Assembly (NCBI RefSeq): GCF_026151205.1
Contig: NC_087078.1
Span: 5,473,675 to 5,537,674, forward strand
Direction: 5' to 3'
Length of the DNA stretch: 64,000 nucleotides
DNA from: Bolinopsis microptera
Taxonomy: Eukaryota; Ctenophora; Tentaculata; Lobata; Bolinopsidae
Part shown: positions 33,861 to 62,147 of the stretch, one piece after another
Layout of the letters: each line of letters opens with the position of its first letter
Position numbering within the stretch: position 1 is the stretch's first letter
The notes under the pieces: generated by a model
Told to the model about the DNA's origin: nothing
The model's input: the letters and a program-made list of their open reading frames with translations, nothing else
Databases searched by the model: none
Translations under genes and position numbers: made by a program

Positions 33861-34939
33861 TCCAGTTAATTCCATATGGAATTTGAAAATAGTGTATATT
33901 TCTATGTATGTAGTAACCATACGTTTAAATTGTTTATGCAACCTGATATGACACAAATCTATGCAATATAGTATTACTAACTTGCGAAGTATCAATTAGT
34001 GCTTAGTGGATACGTACATGTCAAAATTAACAATTTACTTGATCAGTTCAGCGCCGCATGCCAATAATAATTTAATTCGGAATATTTTGCAAACTAACTA
34101 ATTTTTGGATTTAGATTAATTCGATGTAATGGGTCCAAGTTACTGCGGACATAGTTCACTATGTGTTTACCGTGTTTGGGTGCCCATCATATTTTACAGA
34201 TGGGGGCGATATTTTGAACGATTCTATTTTATATTCATCTATTGCTGTACTCTGTAAAATTTGAAAAGTATTTAATAAAAAAAAACTTTGCGCAGTTGTA
34301 TGTTGTAAATTAGTAGGAATGTGGGTGACATTTGTCATTTGTGCTCACGGGCCACGTATGTACGCTCGCAGGCACGCATGCACCTCGTTTGCTTGACTCT
34401 TTTCTGCCTTCGGCACAGGAGTCATGGATCGATAAAAAATCTAAAACATTAATCAAAATTCTAGGAATGCTGTTTCCTATTCCTGTCCTTTTTCTACAAT
34501 CTTGCTAAAAATCGTAAGGTCCAACTCCATTTGCAAGCTGAAATTTACCACAAAGAAGGGTCGTTTTTGGTCAATTTGCAATGTTTTTTTTTTTTTTCAT
34601 GTCCCTGTTGCCGGGGGGGATTTTGTTTAGTTTTTAATATAATATAGATTAATCTCTATCTTAGTTTGAACCATGAAATGTCAAGCAAATCTAAAAAAGA
34701 AAATGCAGTAAAAATGAATTAATTAAGTTGTAATTTTACATATCTCATATTTACTTGAAATTGAAATGTAAAAATTAAATTGACTGTAAGAATACTTAGA
34801 TTTTCTCCGAACGATGAATTAAATTTCAATCAAAACACTACTCAGTTAAACAACAAATTTCAGTTAGAAACAAAAATTTTAATTTTATGCCATTTATTAC
34901 AGAATAAACAAGTTTACAATAAATCAATTTTGATATATA

Positions 34940-37793
34940 GGGGGGGGGGGGGGGGGGTGTCACGTCCGTCTATGTCCGCTTGTCTCATAGAATCCAAAAA
35001 GGACAGGACATAGGCGGACATAGACGGACATAGACGGACATAGGCGGACATAGACGGACATAGGCGGACATTGGCGGACATAGACGGACATATACGGACA
35101 TTAATGGACACCTAAATTGCTAAATAAAATGTTTAATTTTTGCTGTTATATCATGTTTTTTGTCCGTTCGGTACCCTATATTTTCAAAACGGACAAAAAT
35201 GGACAAAAACGGACTAAAATGGAAATAACATTTAGATGCTTCCTCCTCCTACTCTTCCTCCTCCTCCTCCTAGGTCTTCCTGATCTTCCTCAGTCCTCTT
35301 CCTCCTCCCCTCCTCAGTCCTCCTCCTACTCCTACTCCTCCTCCTCGTCCTCAGTCCTCCTCATCAGTCCTCAACAGTCCTCCTCCTCCCCAGTCCTCCT
35401 CCTCCTCCTCCTGAGTCCTCCTCCTGGGTCCTCCTCCTGGGTCCTCCTCCTCCTCTTCATTCTCCTCCTCTTCCTCCTCAGTCCTCCTCAGTCCTCCTCC
35501 TCATCCTTCTCCTCAGTCCTCCATCCTCCTCCTCAGTCCCCCTCCTACTCCTCCTATTCAGTTCTCCTCCTTCTCCTCCTCAGTCCTCCTCCTTCTCAGT
35601 CCTCCTGAGTCCTCCTCCTCCTCTTCTCCTCCTAGGTCTTCCTGATCTTCCTCAGTCCTCTTCCTCCTCCCCTCCTCAGTCCTCCTCCTACTCCTACTCC
35701 TCCTCCTCGTCCTCAGTCCTCCTCATCAGTCCTCAACAGTCCTCCTCCTCCCCAGTCCTCCTCCTCCTCCTCCTGAGTCCTCCTCCTGGGTCCTCCTCCT
35801 GGGTCCTCCTCCTCCTCTTCATTCTCCTCCTCTTCCTCCTCAGTCCTCCTCAGTCCTCCTCCTCATCCTTCTCCTCAGTCCTCCATCCTCCTCCTCAGTC
35901 CCCCTCCTACTCCTCCTATTCAGTTCTCCTCCTTCTCCTCCTCAGTCCTCCTCCTTCTCAGTCCTCCTGAGTCCTCCTCCTCCTCTTCTTCCCTCTCAGT
36001 CATCCTCCTCAGCCATCCTCCTGGGTCCTCCTCCTCAGTCCTCCTCCTCCTGGGTCCTCCTCCTCTTCTTCATCCTCCTCATCTTCCTCCTCGGTCCCCA
36101 GTCCTCCTCCTCAGTCCTCCTCATCATCCTTCTCATCAGTTCTCCTTCTCCTCAGTCCTCTCCCAGTCCCCCTCCTTCTCCTCTTCCTATTCAGTCCTCC
36201 TCCCCCTCCTCCTCCTCAGTTCTCCTCAGTCCTCCTTCTCATTTCTCCTAAGTCCTCCTCCTGAGTCCTCCTTCTGAGTCCTCCTCTTCCTCCTGAGTCC
36301 TCCTCCTGAGTCCTCCCCCTCCTCCCTCTCAGTCATCCTCCTCATTCATCCCCCTCAGCCATCCTCCTCAGCCATCCTCCTCAGTACTCCTCAGTCCTCC
36401 TCCTTCTCAGTCATCGTCAGTCCTCCTCCTCAGTCCTCCTCAGTCCTCCTTCTCCTCCTGGGTCCTCCTCCTCCTCCTCCTCCTGGGTCCTCCTCCTGGG
36501 TCTTCCTGATCCTCCCCAGTCCTCTTCCTCCTCCCCTCCTCAGTCCTCCTCCTACTCCTCCTCCTCGTCCTCAGTTCTCCTCATCAGTCCTCAACAGTCC
36601 TCCTCCTCCCCAGTCCTCCTCCTCCTCCTGGGGCCTTTTCCTGGGTCCTCCTCCTGGGTCCTCCTCCTCCTGGGTCCTCCTCCTCCTGGGTCCTCCTTCT
36701 CCTCCTCAGTCCTTCTCCTCCTCCTCCTCAGTTCTCTTCCTCCTCTTCCTCCTCCTCCTCCCTCTCAGTCATCCTCCTCAGCCATCCTCCTCAGCCATCC
36801 TCCTCAGCCATCCTCCTCAGTCCTCCTCCTTCTCAGTCCTCCTCCTGAGTCCTCCTCCTCCTGAGTCATCCTCCTCAGTTCTCCTCCTCCTCCTCCTAGG
36901 TCCTCCTTCTGGGTTTTCCTCCTCCTCCTTCTCCTGGGTCTTCCTGATCCTCCTCCTCCCTCTCAGTCATCCTCCTCAGTCATCCTCCTCAGTCATCCTC
37001 CTCAGCCATACTCCTCAGCCATCCTCCTCAGTACTCTTCAGTACTCAACAGTCCTCCACCTTCTCAGTCCTCCTCAGTCCTCCTCCTGAGTCCTCCTCCT
37101 CCTGAGTCATCCTCCTCAGTCCTCCTCCTCCTCCTGGGTCCTCCTCCTGGGTCCTCCTCCTGGGTCTTCCTGAGTCCTCTTCAGTCCTCTTCCTCCTCCC
37201 CTCCTCAGTTCTCCTCCTACTCCTCCTCCTCGTCCTCAGTCCTCCTCATCAGTCCTCAACAGTCCTCCTCCTCTCCAGTCCTCCTCCTCCTCCTCCTCCT
37301 CCTGGGGCCTTTGATAAAATTTGATAAAATAAGTTAAAGCTATTAATAGCTTTAGTGCGATTAATAAGTTATATTCCCTATATATATTTCGTTAAATAGG
37401 TACTGTGCCTACTGTGTACCCTGTGTAACTGTTTCAAAGATATGTTGACGACACAAATAGATCTGGATTTAGCGACCGGATTTGGTGACTGGATTTAATT
37501 AAATATTGGGAATATTTGTGAGATCTTTATTCTTTAGACCTCTTATATGTCCGCTGATGTCCACCAATGTCCGTCCGAGTCCGCCAATGTCCGTCCGGGT
37601 CCGCAAATGTCCGTCCGAGTCCGCCAATGTCCGTCCGAGTCCGCCAATGTCCGTCCGAGTCCGCCAATGTCCGTCCGTGTCCGCCAATGTCCGTCTGTGT
37701 CCGCCAATGTCCCAAAAAACACGTCCGTTGTCTCATAGAATCCAAAAATGACAGGACATAGGCGGACATAGACGGACGTGACACCCCCCCCCC
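34940..37793. mobile_element. G-run-terminated non-autonomous element, copy 2 (2854 bp)
   Basis: Same plan as copy 1: 18 G then TGTCACGTCCGTCTATGTCC at the left, the inverse and 10 C at the right, and TATATA duplicated directly at both borders (34934-34939 and 37794-37799). It shares with copy 1 the left 10-bp array, the segment CACCTAAATTGCTAAATAAA and onward with GGACAAAAAC units, the CT satellite core and the right 20-bp array. The right border is 66 bp before the start codon of the next gene. No transposase is encoded. Confidence 0.87.
35237..37312. repeat. CT-rich satellite core of copy 2
   Basis: Same unit family as copy 1 (CTCCTCCTCAGTC). Here the first block is duplicated exactly with a period of 362 bp (AGGTCTTCCTGATCTTCC at 35272 and 35634), a duplication not present in copy 1. 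The core is thus remodelled independently in each copy. Confidence 0.9.
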
Positions 37794-37858
37794 TATATAC
37801 TGAAACATCTGAGGTATATTCCTGAACTTCTTTGTTGCTATATACTACTCCTTAAAGA

Positions 37859-38942
37859 ATGTCTTGGCACTTCAAACTCATACCTGGCCCTGCTATCATT
37901 GTCATCATAAAAGCAGGTACAGTTTTACATTTTAACTTACTCTAAATTTAAAGGCATTATTTTATTATCTGTTATTATTCATTACTTCATTACTTCTTCT
38001 TTATTCAATGATGATCTAATTGTCTCAACTTGTTTGAAAATGTTCTAATCGTTGTAAATTTTGAGTGTATCCTAGCTGTAATGACTTTTTTGTTCTTTAA
38101 AATCTGAAAATATGCCTACTCCAGTTTCTGTGGTTTGTAATCATCACAGCTGGAGAGAAGATAAAAAGGGCATCAGACCAGATCCTTCTGGGGATAGTTT
38201 GTCAGTTGGCTGTGAGTATAATTAATTTTATTGTTAAGTAATGCTAAAAAGTTGTATACATAAAAGTAAATTATATATTATACCAATGCAATTCCCTATC
38301 AGATTTACAGTTCATCACATTGGCAATCAATTATTCAAATAAAACAATTTAGATTTAAAAATCCCTTCATTGAAAAAATACCTTTGAGAATTCTTACTCC
38401 ATTACATCGCTGTAATGGGAACATTATCTTTCAGTTATAATCCTAATTGCTGCAATCTGCACGGGTTTCTCAGTGGGAATTGTTTATGCTATTTCGCAAT
38501 ATTTTGGTGCCGCATGCTGTTACAGAGAACCACAACCACAAGCACCTGGTAAGCTGATCTAACAATTAGCCACACCAACTGTAGTTTATAATAACAACAC
38601 TGCATAATTGTTTATTAGATTACAGTGAAATCAGATGTTTATTTCTTTCTGTTGCTAGTGAGATAATTTACCATTCCTTAATTCAAAGTAATGACCATTT
38701 CGTGTTCGGATGAAATAAAATAACATAAAAACGAGGTGTGCAATTTCCCATATTTGCACATTGCTTAGTGTTACAGCAATGTATGTACATGTTATCAAAA
38801 ATAGTATTTCAACAATCTCTTCGTTTCAGGATATCATGAACTTGGCATTCCAAGTTACAGAGATGCCCTAAAATATGACATTCCACCAAATTATGAAGAA
38901 ACTGATCCTCAAGCAAAAACTATTGTTTCCCAGAACATTTGA
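37859..38942 (+). CDS. small single-pass membrane protein with PPxY motif, four exons
   Basis: Exons 37859-37916, 38125-38211, 38435-38548 and 38830-38942, all phase 1, give 123 aa. Exon 3 encodes a hydrophobic span (IILIAAICTGFSVGIVYAIS) followed by FGAACCYRE, a di-cysteine that could be palmitoylated. The cytoplasmic tail contains PPNYEE, a PPxY motif of the kind bound by WW domains of Nedd4-type ubiquitin ligases, and YRDALKYD. The short N-terminal part has a second hydrophobic stretch (IPGPAIIVIIKA) and could be a weak signal sequence. I cannot name the family; it resembles the layout of small PPxY adaptors or shisa-like tails only in general. Its start lies 66 bp from the end of transposon-like copy 2. 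The first exon is the least certain. Confidence 0.65.
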
Positions 38943-39801
38943 AGTATCCACATAATTGCATACTTTGCCAGCTTTAACTTCCAAGTTTCACCTGTGCAGA
39001 ATACTTTCTGTTTCATGGAAACAAATATAGTAAACTATTGTCATGGTGGCCAAGTTTCATAAAAAAAAACATTACCAAGGTAGTAAAAATGTAAGCTTGG
39101 TGAAAAATGACCACGCTGAGTAAACTATGTGGTGACCCTCGAGTTTTTTGCTCTTATGCTACACATAAGGACCCTACAGAAAATGTATTGGATTAAGTCA
39201 AGGGATCGGATTGACAAGTATTGTTACTACCTTATATGGTTTTGCTGGCTACATTATTGTGGCACCCTTATAATCTTATTGATAAGTGTGACCCATATCA
39301 GCTTGATTAAGTTAGAAAGCTTTGATCATTTATAAATCAGTAATATTTTAGTCTTTTAAATTATACACTTAAATCAGTTTAAACTTTTGTCAAGTTTGCA
39401 GATGCATGATGTATTTATTATATTACAATTTTTAGATGTTATACTATACTACAGAATGGAGTTAGAATTGAGTTAGATGATATCGAATTTTAGAATATTT
39501 TTACATTTTTATTTTGTATGAGATATTCATATTTTTAAAGCAGTGACCATCAAACAATTTTATTAAATTTCACATTATATTTCAATATTGATTTTGTCCG
39601 ATGACGGACTCAGCTTATCAGCTTCGTTTCATTTTATTGAAAAATTTGATCTCTACTTTTTATATATAAAATCTGTCAGAAAAACGTTGGAACTAAAACA
39701 AATTAGGAGAGTGTGTTCATTAAACAGTTGTTGCAGCAAAGGAATGTTTTGTAAGGTTAACATTCTTTGCCCCTTGATGGTTCTGACTCAGGTATAAGAA
39801 A
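38943..39801. other. intergenic, nothing recognised
   Basis: AT-rich 3' UTR and intergenic sequence between the PPxY gene and the first VHL-like gene. No exon, repeat or RNA seen. Confidence 0.5.
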
Positions 39802-40454
39802 ATGTCAGAAAGGTTAACGATATTCAGTACTATAGAAGACCTGAGAGGTTGCAGTGATAACGCCTTAGTAGCAGATATAGATGCAGTGGGTAGGGAAGTG
39901 ATTCTTAAGTATATTCTTGAATTGAGGGAAGCAGCCAGGATAGCCGAACTAGGTTTGTAAACTGAAAATTTCAATAAATTACCTTATTTTGACGTTTACT
40001 CTGATGTTGATCCTAGTTTACAACCCAAGAAGACTGCCACTCACCATCTCTCCCAGGTCCCCCAATAGTGTGCCCAGGACCTCCAGAGTTACCTGTACTT
40101 TACTTAAACTCGGAGGATGAAGAAGGAGAACAACAAGCTCGTCGCGCCAAATCATCTCGAGCACAGATCAAGTTTACTGCTCGCTTCAAAAACGAAACAG
40201 CTGGTAATATAGACCTAATTTGGAAGGATTATGATGGGAAAGAAGTGGTAGTTAGGCAGGATATCAAGCCTGGAGACCCTCACGGAGAATGTACTTACTT
40301 AACTCACCCTTTTATTGCTAGAGACAGTGCAACAGGGAAACTGAGATCTTTCAACTATCAGTCTACAACATCACTTGTTTTTGAGGGGCTCAATTTCGGT
40401 GTCCCTCATAATGCTGACGTTAATGTGACCATTTGTGAGGAAATTTCGATGTAA
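39802..40454 (+). CDS. VHL beta-domain protein, tandem copy A
   Basis: Exons 39802-39952 and 40057-40454 (phase 1) give 182 aa. Residues 1-50 form a probably helical head (SIEDLRGC-type: FSTIEDLRGCSDNALVADID). A Pro-rich and acidic linker (SEDEEGEQQARR) follows, then a VHL beta domain from about residue 85 to the end: IKFTARFKNETAGNIDLIWK, DYDGKEVV, DIKPGD, TYLTHPFIARDSATGKLRSF. In human VHL this sandwich binds hydroxyproline of HIF-alpha through Tyr98, Ser111, His115 and Trp117; here His is kept in THPF while the Trp position is Phe. The VHL alpha domain with the elongin C box is absent, so assembly into a CRL2 ligase is not supported. A paralogue with the same exon plan follows. Function unknown. 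Confidence 0.88.
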
Positions 40455-41328
40455 ATGAAAAGTTGATAAGCTGGAGGAGTTTTTCATAATCTATCGTGGA
40501 AAAGTTGACCTTCAGAAAACGAGTAATTTTGAGTTTTGGATGTTAAGGGGTTTTTATTTAATTTGGTAGCTTAGAAAGTAAGAAAATCAAAGAAAATACG
40601 GCTGCAAACAGCACAACGGCAGCTTTCAGAGCAAACGGCATCGAATAATAAATAATTCAAGTTTAGACACAATCTACCTGACATTTTCCTTCAAAAGATG
40701 TTGCAAGACTTTCAATGAAGGAAATTTTGATTTGAAATTATAAGTTATATGAGTTATGACTTGATCATCTTAGATTCTTTATATTTATAACAGCATGTAA
40801 GACTGCGCCATATTGATTTTAAATCATTATTAATTTGTAAGATTTATTAGCCTATTACGAAAGTTATGTTACGATGTATTTGAGATTATTTTCTAGAGAT
40901 TGTAATTGTTGCAGTATTTTTAGTTGTGATCTTCATGTAAATTTAAATTTCAGTATAAACTGAACTAAAATGATGATGAAGATTTTTATACCAGCTAGAT
41001 TTATTGAATGTGATATTTGGTAATTGGTATGTATGAATTATATAGAATGTAACTGATCAACATTTAATTGATTATAGATTTAATTGCTGATCGTGAGGCA
41101 TGCAGTCAGTATTATACAGACAACCTGCAATACTGTGGGAATACATCAATAATATAAGATGCGGTAAAATACAAATAAAATACCTGGAACAAAACTTAAC
41201 AAACTAATCCGACAGAAATCGTATTAAACAGAGTAGAAATTTCAAAGTTCAAACTTTATTCGCACATTGTTATAATCCGCATATTATACTTATAATAATT
41301 ATAATAGTTATAATTCAGGGATAGGAAA
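40455..41328. other. intergenic between VHL-like paralogues
   Basis: About 870 bp, AT-rich. I see no gene or repeat beyond short AT runs. Confidence 0.5.
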
Positions 41329-42061
41329 ATGTCAGAAAGTCTGAGTATTTTCAGTACAATAGAAGATCTGAGAAGTTGCAGTGATTTTACTTTACTTGAG
41401 AATATTGGTTCAGTTCGGAGGGATGTGGTGCATGCATATATCCTAGAATTGAGGGACAACTCTAAGCAACTTGGGGCACTTGAAGTAGGTTTGTGAGCTA
41501 CGAATAATTCTGATTCATATTCTGTTTTTATTTTCATATGAGTTTTGTCGGACTCATCTTTCAATAAACCAGAAGATGGCCGTTCGAACGCGTGCATGCA
41601 ATGCTATAAGACATTTGTTTAATTATTCCTTATATGTGACATACGGTGGGGTCATACCTTTTCAGTTTCAGGAAATAAAAGTAATATCTGAGATGTGAGT
41701 TGAATATATTTACTTTTCAGAAGAGGAAGACGGTGAACGTCCCGCTCATCCTGCTCGTCCTACACAATCTAAATCATCTCGAGCAGAAATAAAGTTTACA
41801 GCAATCTTCACAAACGATACAGCTACTAATATCGACTTAATCTGGATAGACTATGATGGAAATGATGTAGTGGTAGGACAGAATATCAAGCCTGGTGGTT
41901 CTCGCGTGAAGTATACTTATTTTACTCACCCTTTTTTCACAAGGGACAGCTTGACAGGTGACTTGAGATCTTTTAATTATGAGTCTACAACATCAGTTGT
42001 TTTTGAGGGACAAAACTTTGGTGTGGGCTCCGGGGATACTGTTAAAGTTAGCATCTTTTAG
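41329..42061 (+). CDS. VHL beta-domain protein, tandem copy B
   Basis: Exons 41329-41488 and 41721-42061 (phase 1) give 166 aa. The N-terminal head (MSESLSIFSTIEDLRSCSDF) is close to copy A. The VHL beta domain contains IKFTAIFTNDTATNIDLIWI, DYDGNDVV, NIKPGGSRVK and TYFTHPFFTRDSLTGDLRSF. The linker is shorter and more acidic than in copy A, which accounts for the length difference. The conserved intron position and phase show that the two genes arose by tandem duplication. As in copy A there is no alpha domain for elongin C, and Phe stands where human VHL has Trp117. Confidence 0.88.
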
Positions 42062-42837
42062 AAAGTTTTGGTAGCATTGTGAAATGATATTTAATCCGAG
42101 GCTTTACTTTACCATTACTATTGCAACGACTGATTTTGTATTAAATGTTATACAAGCTTTAATAACAGTCTTATCAGAGGATTTGTTGTTATTCCAATTT
42201 TAAGTTTTAAATTTGTATCAATTAATAATTCTTTTGTAAATTATTTTCATTAATTATGGTTACCGCTACATTAATTAACATATTCCAAAAATGTATGTTA
42301 TCGTGTATTTTAAACTAACAATTCAGTGATCATTTATTTTTGTGTAAGTAAATACATGTTAATTCATATTTAAGTATTTAGACTTTTAGAAATATTAATT
42401 TAATTGTTTTATACTGTTTAGCCAAAGCGGTACCATGGGTTTGAACGTTTTTAAGTTTTTTTATGTGTTTAATGATGATGTGTTTATAATTCGGTATTAT
42501 GCTATTACTTGATTTTTATATCAAGCATTTAATTTATTAATTGATAAATTGAATTTTTATTTTGCTGTCGTCCATGTCTACTTTCGTTTGATAATTACTA
42601 GACTTCATCCTCTTTAAACTCTACCTTGATTTTATTCGCAGTTTTCACTGATCACTGATCCTCAAATCTTTCATCACTTCCAGATCCAGCTTCCTCAATA
42701 TTCCATTAAATATTTGTAACTGTTTGTATATAAACTCTTAATGAATATTGAATATATAAACTTATATTTTTGTTATTTGTTTATATTATTAGTTTATGAT
42801 CAGTTTATTATATTAGTTTATATTATTATTATATAGA
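42062..42837. other. intergenic, nothing recognised
   Basis: AT-rich sequence between VHL copy B and MIER. It should contain the MIER promoter; no motif stands out. Confidence 0.5.
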
Positions 42838-57854
<15,017 letters not shown>

Positions 57855-60800
57855 CTAAACTCCATCACACACGAATCTCTTTGGCAAAGTCTCTTCAGAT
57901 CCTAATAAAGTCCCGTGAACGACCTACTGTGATTTTAACTGTTATTTATACCGTTTGCGCACAGGAGTATACATATTACAATATTATGTAACATTAAACT
58001 ATATAAACTAATAATTGTTAAACGGGTTTGTGTGAGAATAAAGGCATCGGTTTTGTTAGAAAGCTTTTCGGCCACGATTTATATAATTTAAATTTGATTA
58101 ATTTGTTACCGTACCTATTCAGTATATTTATATCCACGTTTCCTTAATAAGTAGAGGTGAAGTTGGGATTTAATATGGGTTTGAGTTTAAAAGTACATGT
58201 CCTTTAGTGACCACTCGACACCTCAGCTAAATACAGCTTGAAGGGTCCCACATACAGAAAGTTTTTAATTTCCTCGCAGATCAATGTTTCCTCCCTAAAA
58301 TGTTTGTTATTCCTTTAAAATAAAAAGGTCAGGTCCTCTAAAAATGTCTTTTTTGGCACCAAATTTCCTCAAACATTGCCTCGCAGATTATCAGGCCGCC
58401 TTTCTGGATGTGGGAGAAGGGTTCGTTTAAATCTTATCCTGAAAGAATTTTATAAACCCGCTTTTTCTTCGACGTGGTCATGATTTTCCAAAACTGTCCG
58501 AAATTAGTAAACTACACTGCCAACATAAGCGACTGCTGTACTGCTGAAATAATGCATGTTCATAACTTATTACTATTTGATTGCAGTGGAGCTTTGCAAG
58601 GTTGAGCGTTTGTTAATAGTAGTGTTATAGTATCCAATTATTGCGGACTGCGGAGTTATAGAATTAAAGTAAAAATGCTGCGGATAATGATGTATATAGC
58701 TTGAAGTATTTGACGATCTTATGATAAAGTATGTTCATAAAATTATAATAGAGATGTCATCATCTGGATATTTTTAGAGTGATCAAGTGTTAAGACATTA
58801 TCGACGTTACCATTTTTACTTGGTATTGATGTCGAAAATTGCAGTCCATCTTTCCATAAAAGCGCAGATAGTGGATTGATATTTTGTATCAGGCACAATA
58901 CAACTATAATATTGAGAGTGCACCTGTTTATAAAGTGGTACCGTATAAATTTATGATAATATTTTGTTGTACAAACTATACAACCAAATTAAATTCTTAT
59001 CTTTAAAATGAAGTTGTCCATTGTTCAATCATGAAATGATATGATGAATTGAGTATTAGAGTTTGGATACCTGAATGTAAATATCCAACATTTGTCACGA
59101 ACAAATTATTGTAGATTTATAATATATTATGATAATCAGATAAATAATATTAAGTATTATTAATATATAATATATATATATTAATAATATATTATTGATA
59201 TCACAATAAATTCAATTTCAAAACGAGGTCTCTTCCAATACTACTCAGTATAGTGATACTGATGAAAATCGATATTATCATATATCATATCGCATTATAT
59301 GCAAATATGATTCAATCATAGATGGCAGTGTATCAGAACAGGATCACTAATGAAGATTATCACAAAAAATGTAAGGATAGGTTAACATTTACTTTCAATT
59401 TTCAGTTTTGTATATCACGTCATGCGCTACTTCGAGAACATTAGCTCAAAGAGCGAATATTTTCATGATACCATCATTGATATCGTCATGATGCTACAAA
59501 TCAGGCAGTATTACTGCAAAACCCGGTTAGATCTAAGTTCTTATGACGTCATTAAAAGTGGGTGGAAAGCTATTTGAAGACGTCATAGTGTCATACTGAT
59601 ACGTTCTCGGAATTCTTGAAAAGGCCAAGCCCATATTAAAGACGCGGCTAGGCTTCTAAAAGGTGCTAAGTAGGCTAGAATAGTGTTGTATTTTCTGTAG
59701 CTTTGAATCTTTATTGTACTAGTACAGTTGGCTCCCGATATTTTATGTACTCCTTTCTTTTATCTTTGAGTTTGAGTTCTATTTGCGCGATTTTGTTTGA
59801 ATAATGTAAGTTTAGTTTTATAATTATATCAATGAGCGTGTAACGTATACTCATATTATAATGTCACTGATACTCCGATGGCAATTCATGAGCATCAATT
59901 CAACTACCACATAGACTTCTATCATCACACATCAGAGCTTCCTATACAAATTGGTTTTCTGAAACTTCAAGTATTATACTCCTACTATTGCAACTGTATC
60001 TCTATTATAATTCAAAGAATTCCCTTTGTATGTATTTACGACCGCCCACGTGCAAATCAGACGAGAAATAGGTAGTTGCGTAGTAACCATAGTAACGAGG
60101 ATTGTTACACGGACGTGCACGTGCAATGATTGTTTTAACGTCATTTTAATCGGTTTTGTTGATATTACGGCTACGCTGTGTTTAGTACGAGCGCAGCAAC
60201 ATTTTATTTGGCTGTATCTTCGGTGGGGATGAAATATGAATACTTTTTGACACGATTAAAACTGACTTCCAAAGAATACTATTAGGTTCCTCCCTGTGAC
60301 CACGGGCTTTCTAGTATTATATAATACTAACTTTTACTACATTATATCAGTTTTACACGATCCTCACTTTTTCAAGATTTATTCATCCCGAATAATCAGG
60401 GATCATGTAAAATTAAACCGGATTCAGCAGGATTACTTTACAGTTTACGTCTAGTTCTACCAGTGGTCAGTGACAGTGCATTCCAAATACATTTACTGAG
60501 AATAAGATTACGAATCAGGATACAGATAAGGGAAGTAATATCACCATTAAATTAAGAACCTCTCCGAAAATAAGGATACAGATAGGGAACCTCCCCGAAG
60601 GTTTTACGTAAATCACAGCTGTTCATGTCATGGCGGGAGTAAGATGACGCATTTTGTGTGACAGTGTTAAACCTTAGCAAAGAAGTTTGTACTTGGTGGG
60701 GCCAGATGACGTGTGGTTTATCAGATGCTAGAATGTTTGATATATAAATACTCGCTGATAATTGCAATTGTGTCATTATTATAGGATTATGTTTAGTATT

Positions 60801-62147
60801 TTCGTCACTGAATACGTTGTTGAAAACATGTACCAGGAACCATGGTAAAAATAAAAGGATATAATGTGGTTTTATCGTTATATAATCAGATTTCGTAGGA
60901 CTAGGAGTTTTTATTGTCTGCTTTTATTCTCACTTGCAGATTTATGGGCTTGCCCTTGGCAACCTGCCCTGCCCCACACTTTGCTTTGAATTACTATTTA
61001 CTAGGCCGAACCATAATCAGATTAGACTCTTCCTTGTCTACATGATAAAGTTTGGTAACGAGGCTGTATCTTTAGGACACCGTAGTTAACGTTTTACAGG
61101 AAACACAGACTTTTGCTGTTAGCTCGCTTCCGGCTCCAACTATAATATTACCATGACGTGCACAATTCAACAGCTCATTTAAATAGCTTTGTCAATTTCT
61201 CAGTCTTAAACCGCCATTAATTCTCTTGTAACCGCTTGACGTGATAAAATAATAGGAAATTCTTAACTCTAACGAAATCAAGCAGAGTTTAACTAAATTT
61301 CCCAAATTAAGACATCGCCAATACTCTGCTGCATCTAAAGAAGCATCAGACCAGTTGATAACTTCGGTGTGAAGGAATGCTGCTTTTTGAACACTTTGCA
61401 TTGCATGTCAGAATTTGTATTATTTCGTCCAAAGTTTAAATTCCACCACCCTCTTATTTGTCACCACGAAGCTGAATGCTTGTCGAACTCTGACCACCAT
61501 TAATTTGCAATCCTTAATCCAATCTCTAGAATTCCTCACTTCATCCCAGATCATTAATCACTAGTCTCCCTGAAGGATTAGTTGGGGGCTGGTCCGCTTT
61601 GTCCCGTTATATGGCCACATTTCCTTGACGTATTAATACTTGAGATTCTAACGATTAGATCGCCTTACAATAACTAGTCATGACATGTGTTTGTATGTAA
61701 TAAAATCCAATCAAATGAAATATTATACCTCCTTCGTTTTAGAAAGCTTCAGTAGCAATTTGATTTGATTTGACTTTGCTCATGCGGATTCGTTTTGATT
61801 TTTGGCAATAGCCCCACCAGTACTACAACTAAGAATAGAACATTTTGTTTGTACGCTCCTTCCACTTTCTAATATTACGGTTAAATATAATTTTGATAAT
61901 TTTCATGTTGCAATTAGTCTAATCAAACACGAAAGATAAGCCGTTGATTTTAATTAATTATACCTCAAATCTCCGTTGGTCGGGATTTTTAACTTATAAG
62001 CTATAATTCTTATTTTTATGCTCAATGTTTCGTAGACCACGTTTGAAAGTTTCAAAACGATCTCGGACTGAATATGTTACTTGGATTGTAAAATTTACTG
62101 CAACTGTTCTTGTGAAGTTGGTCTTGATTTTATCTAGAATCTTTTTT
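57855..62147. other. intergenic region, no gene recognised
   Basis: About 4.3 kb of AT-rich sequence after MIER. Open frames here are short and compositionally random. AT-only runs occur around 59140-59210 (TATATATA). I find no conserved exon, tRNA or clear element. Confidence 0.55.

Larger units (their letters stand above)
32049..34939. other. intergenic repeat-rich region, no gene
   Basis: Between the hnRNP U-like gene and element copy 2. From about 32640 to 33780 it is unusually GC-rich and holds shuffled repeats in both orientations: GAAGTAGCGCGCGCCGGGCC followed by a GACCATTAACAATGGTC palindrome (about 33120 and 33425; inverted near 33655-33695), GTTACTCGTC + AAATTTCTTCGAAGTAGCGC (33058, 33299), and ATTCGGCGGAATGACAGGCTGA-like units (32693, 33503). 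The remainder is AT-rich and plain. No convincing coding exon. Confidence 0.6.
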
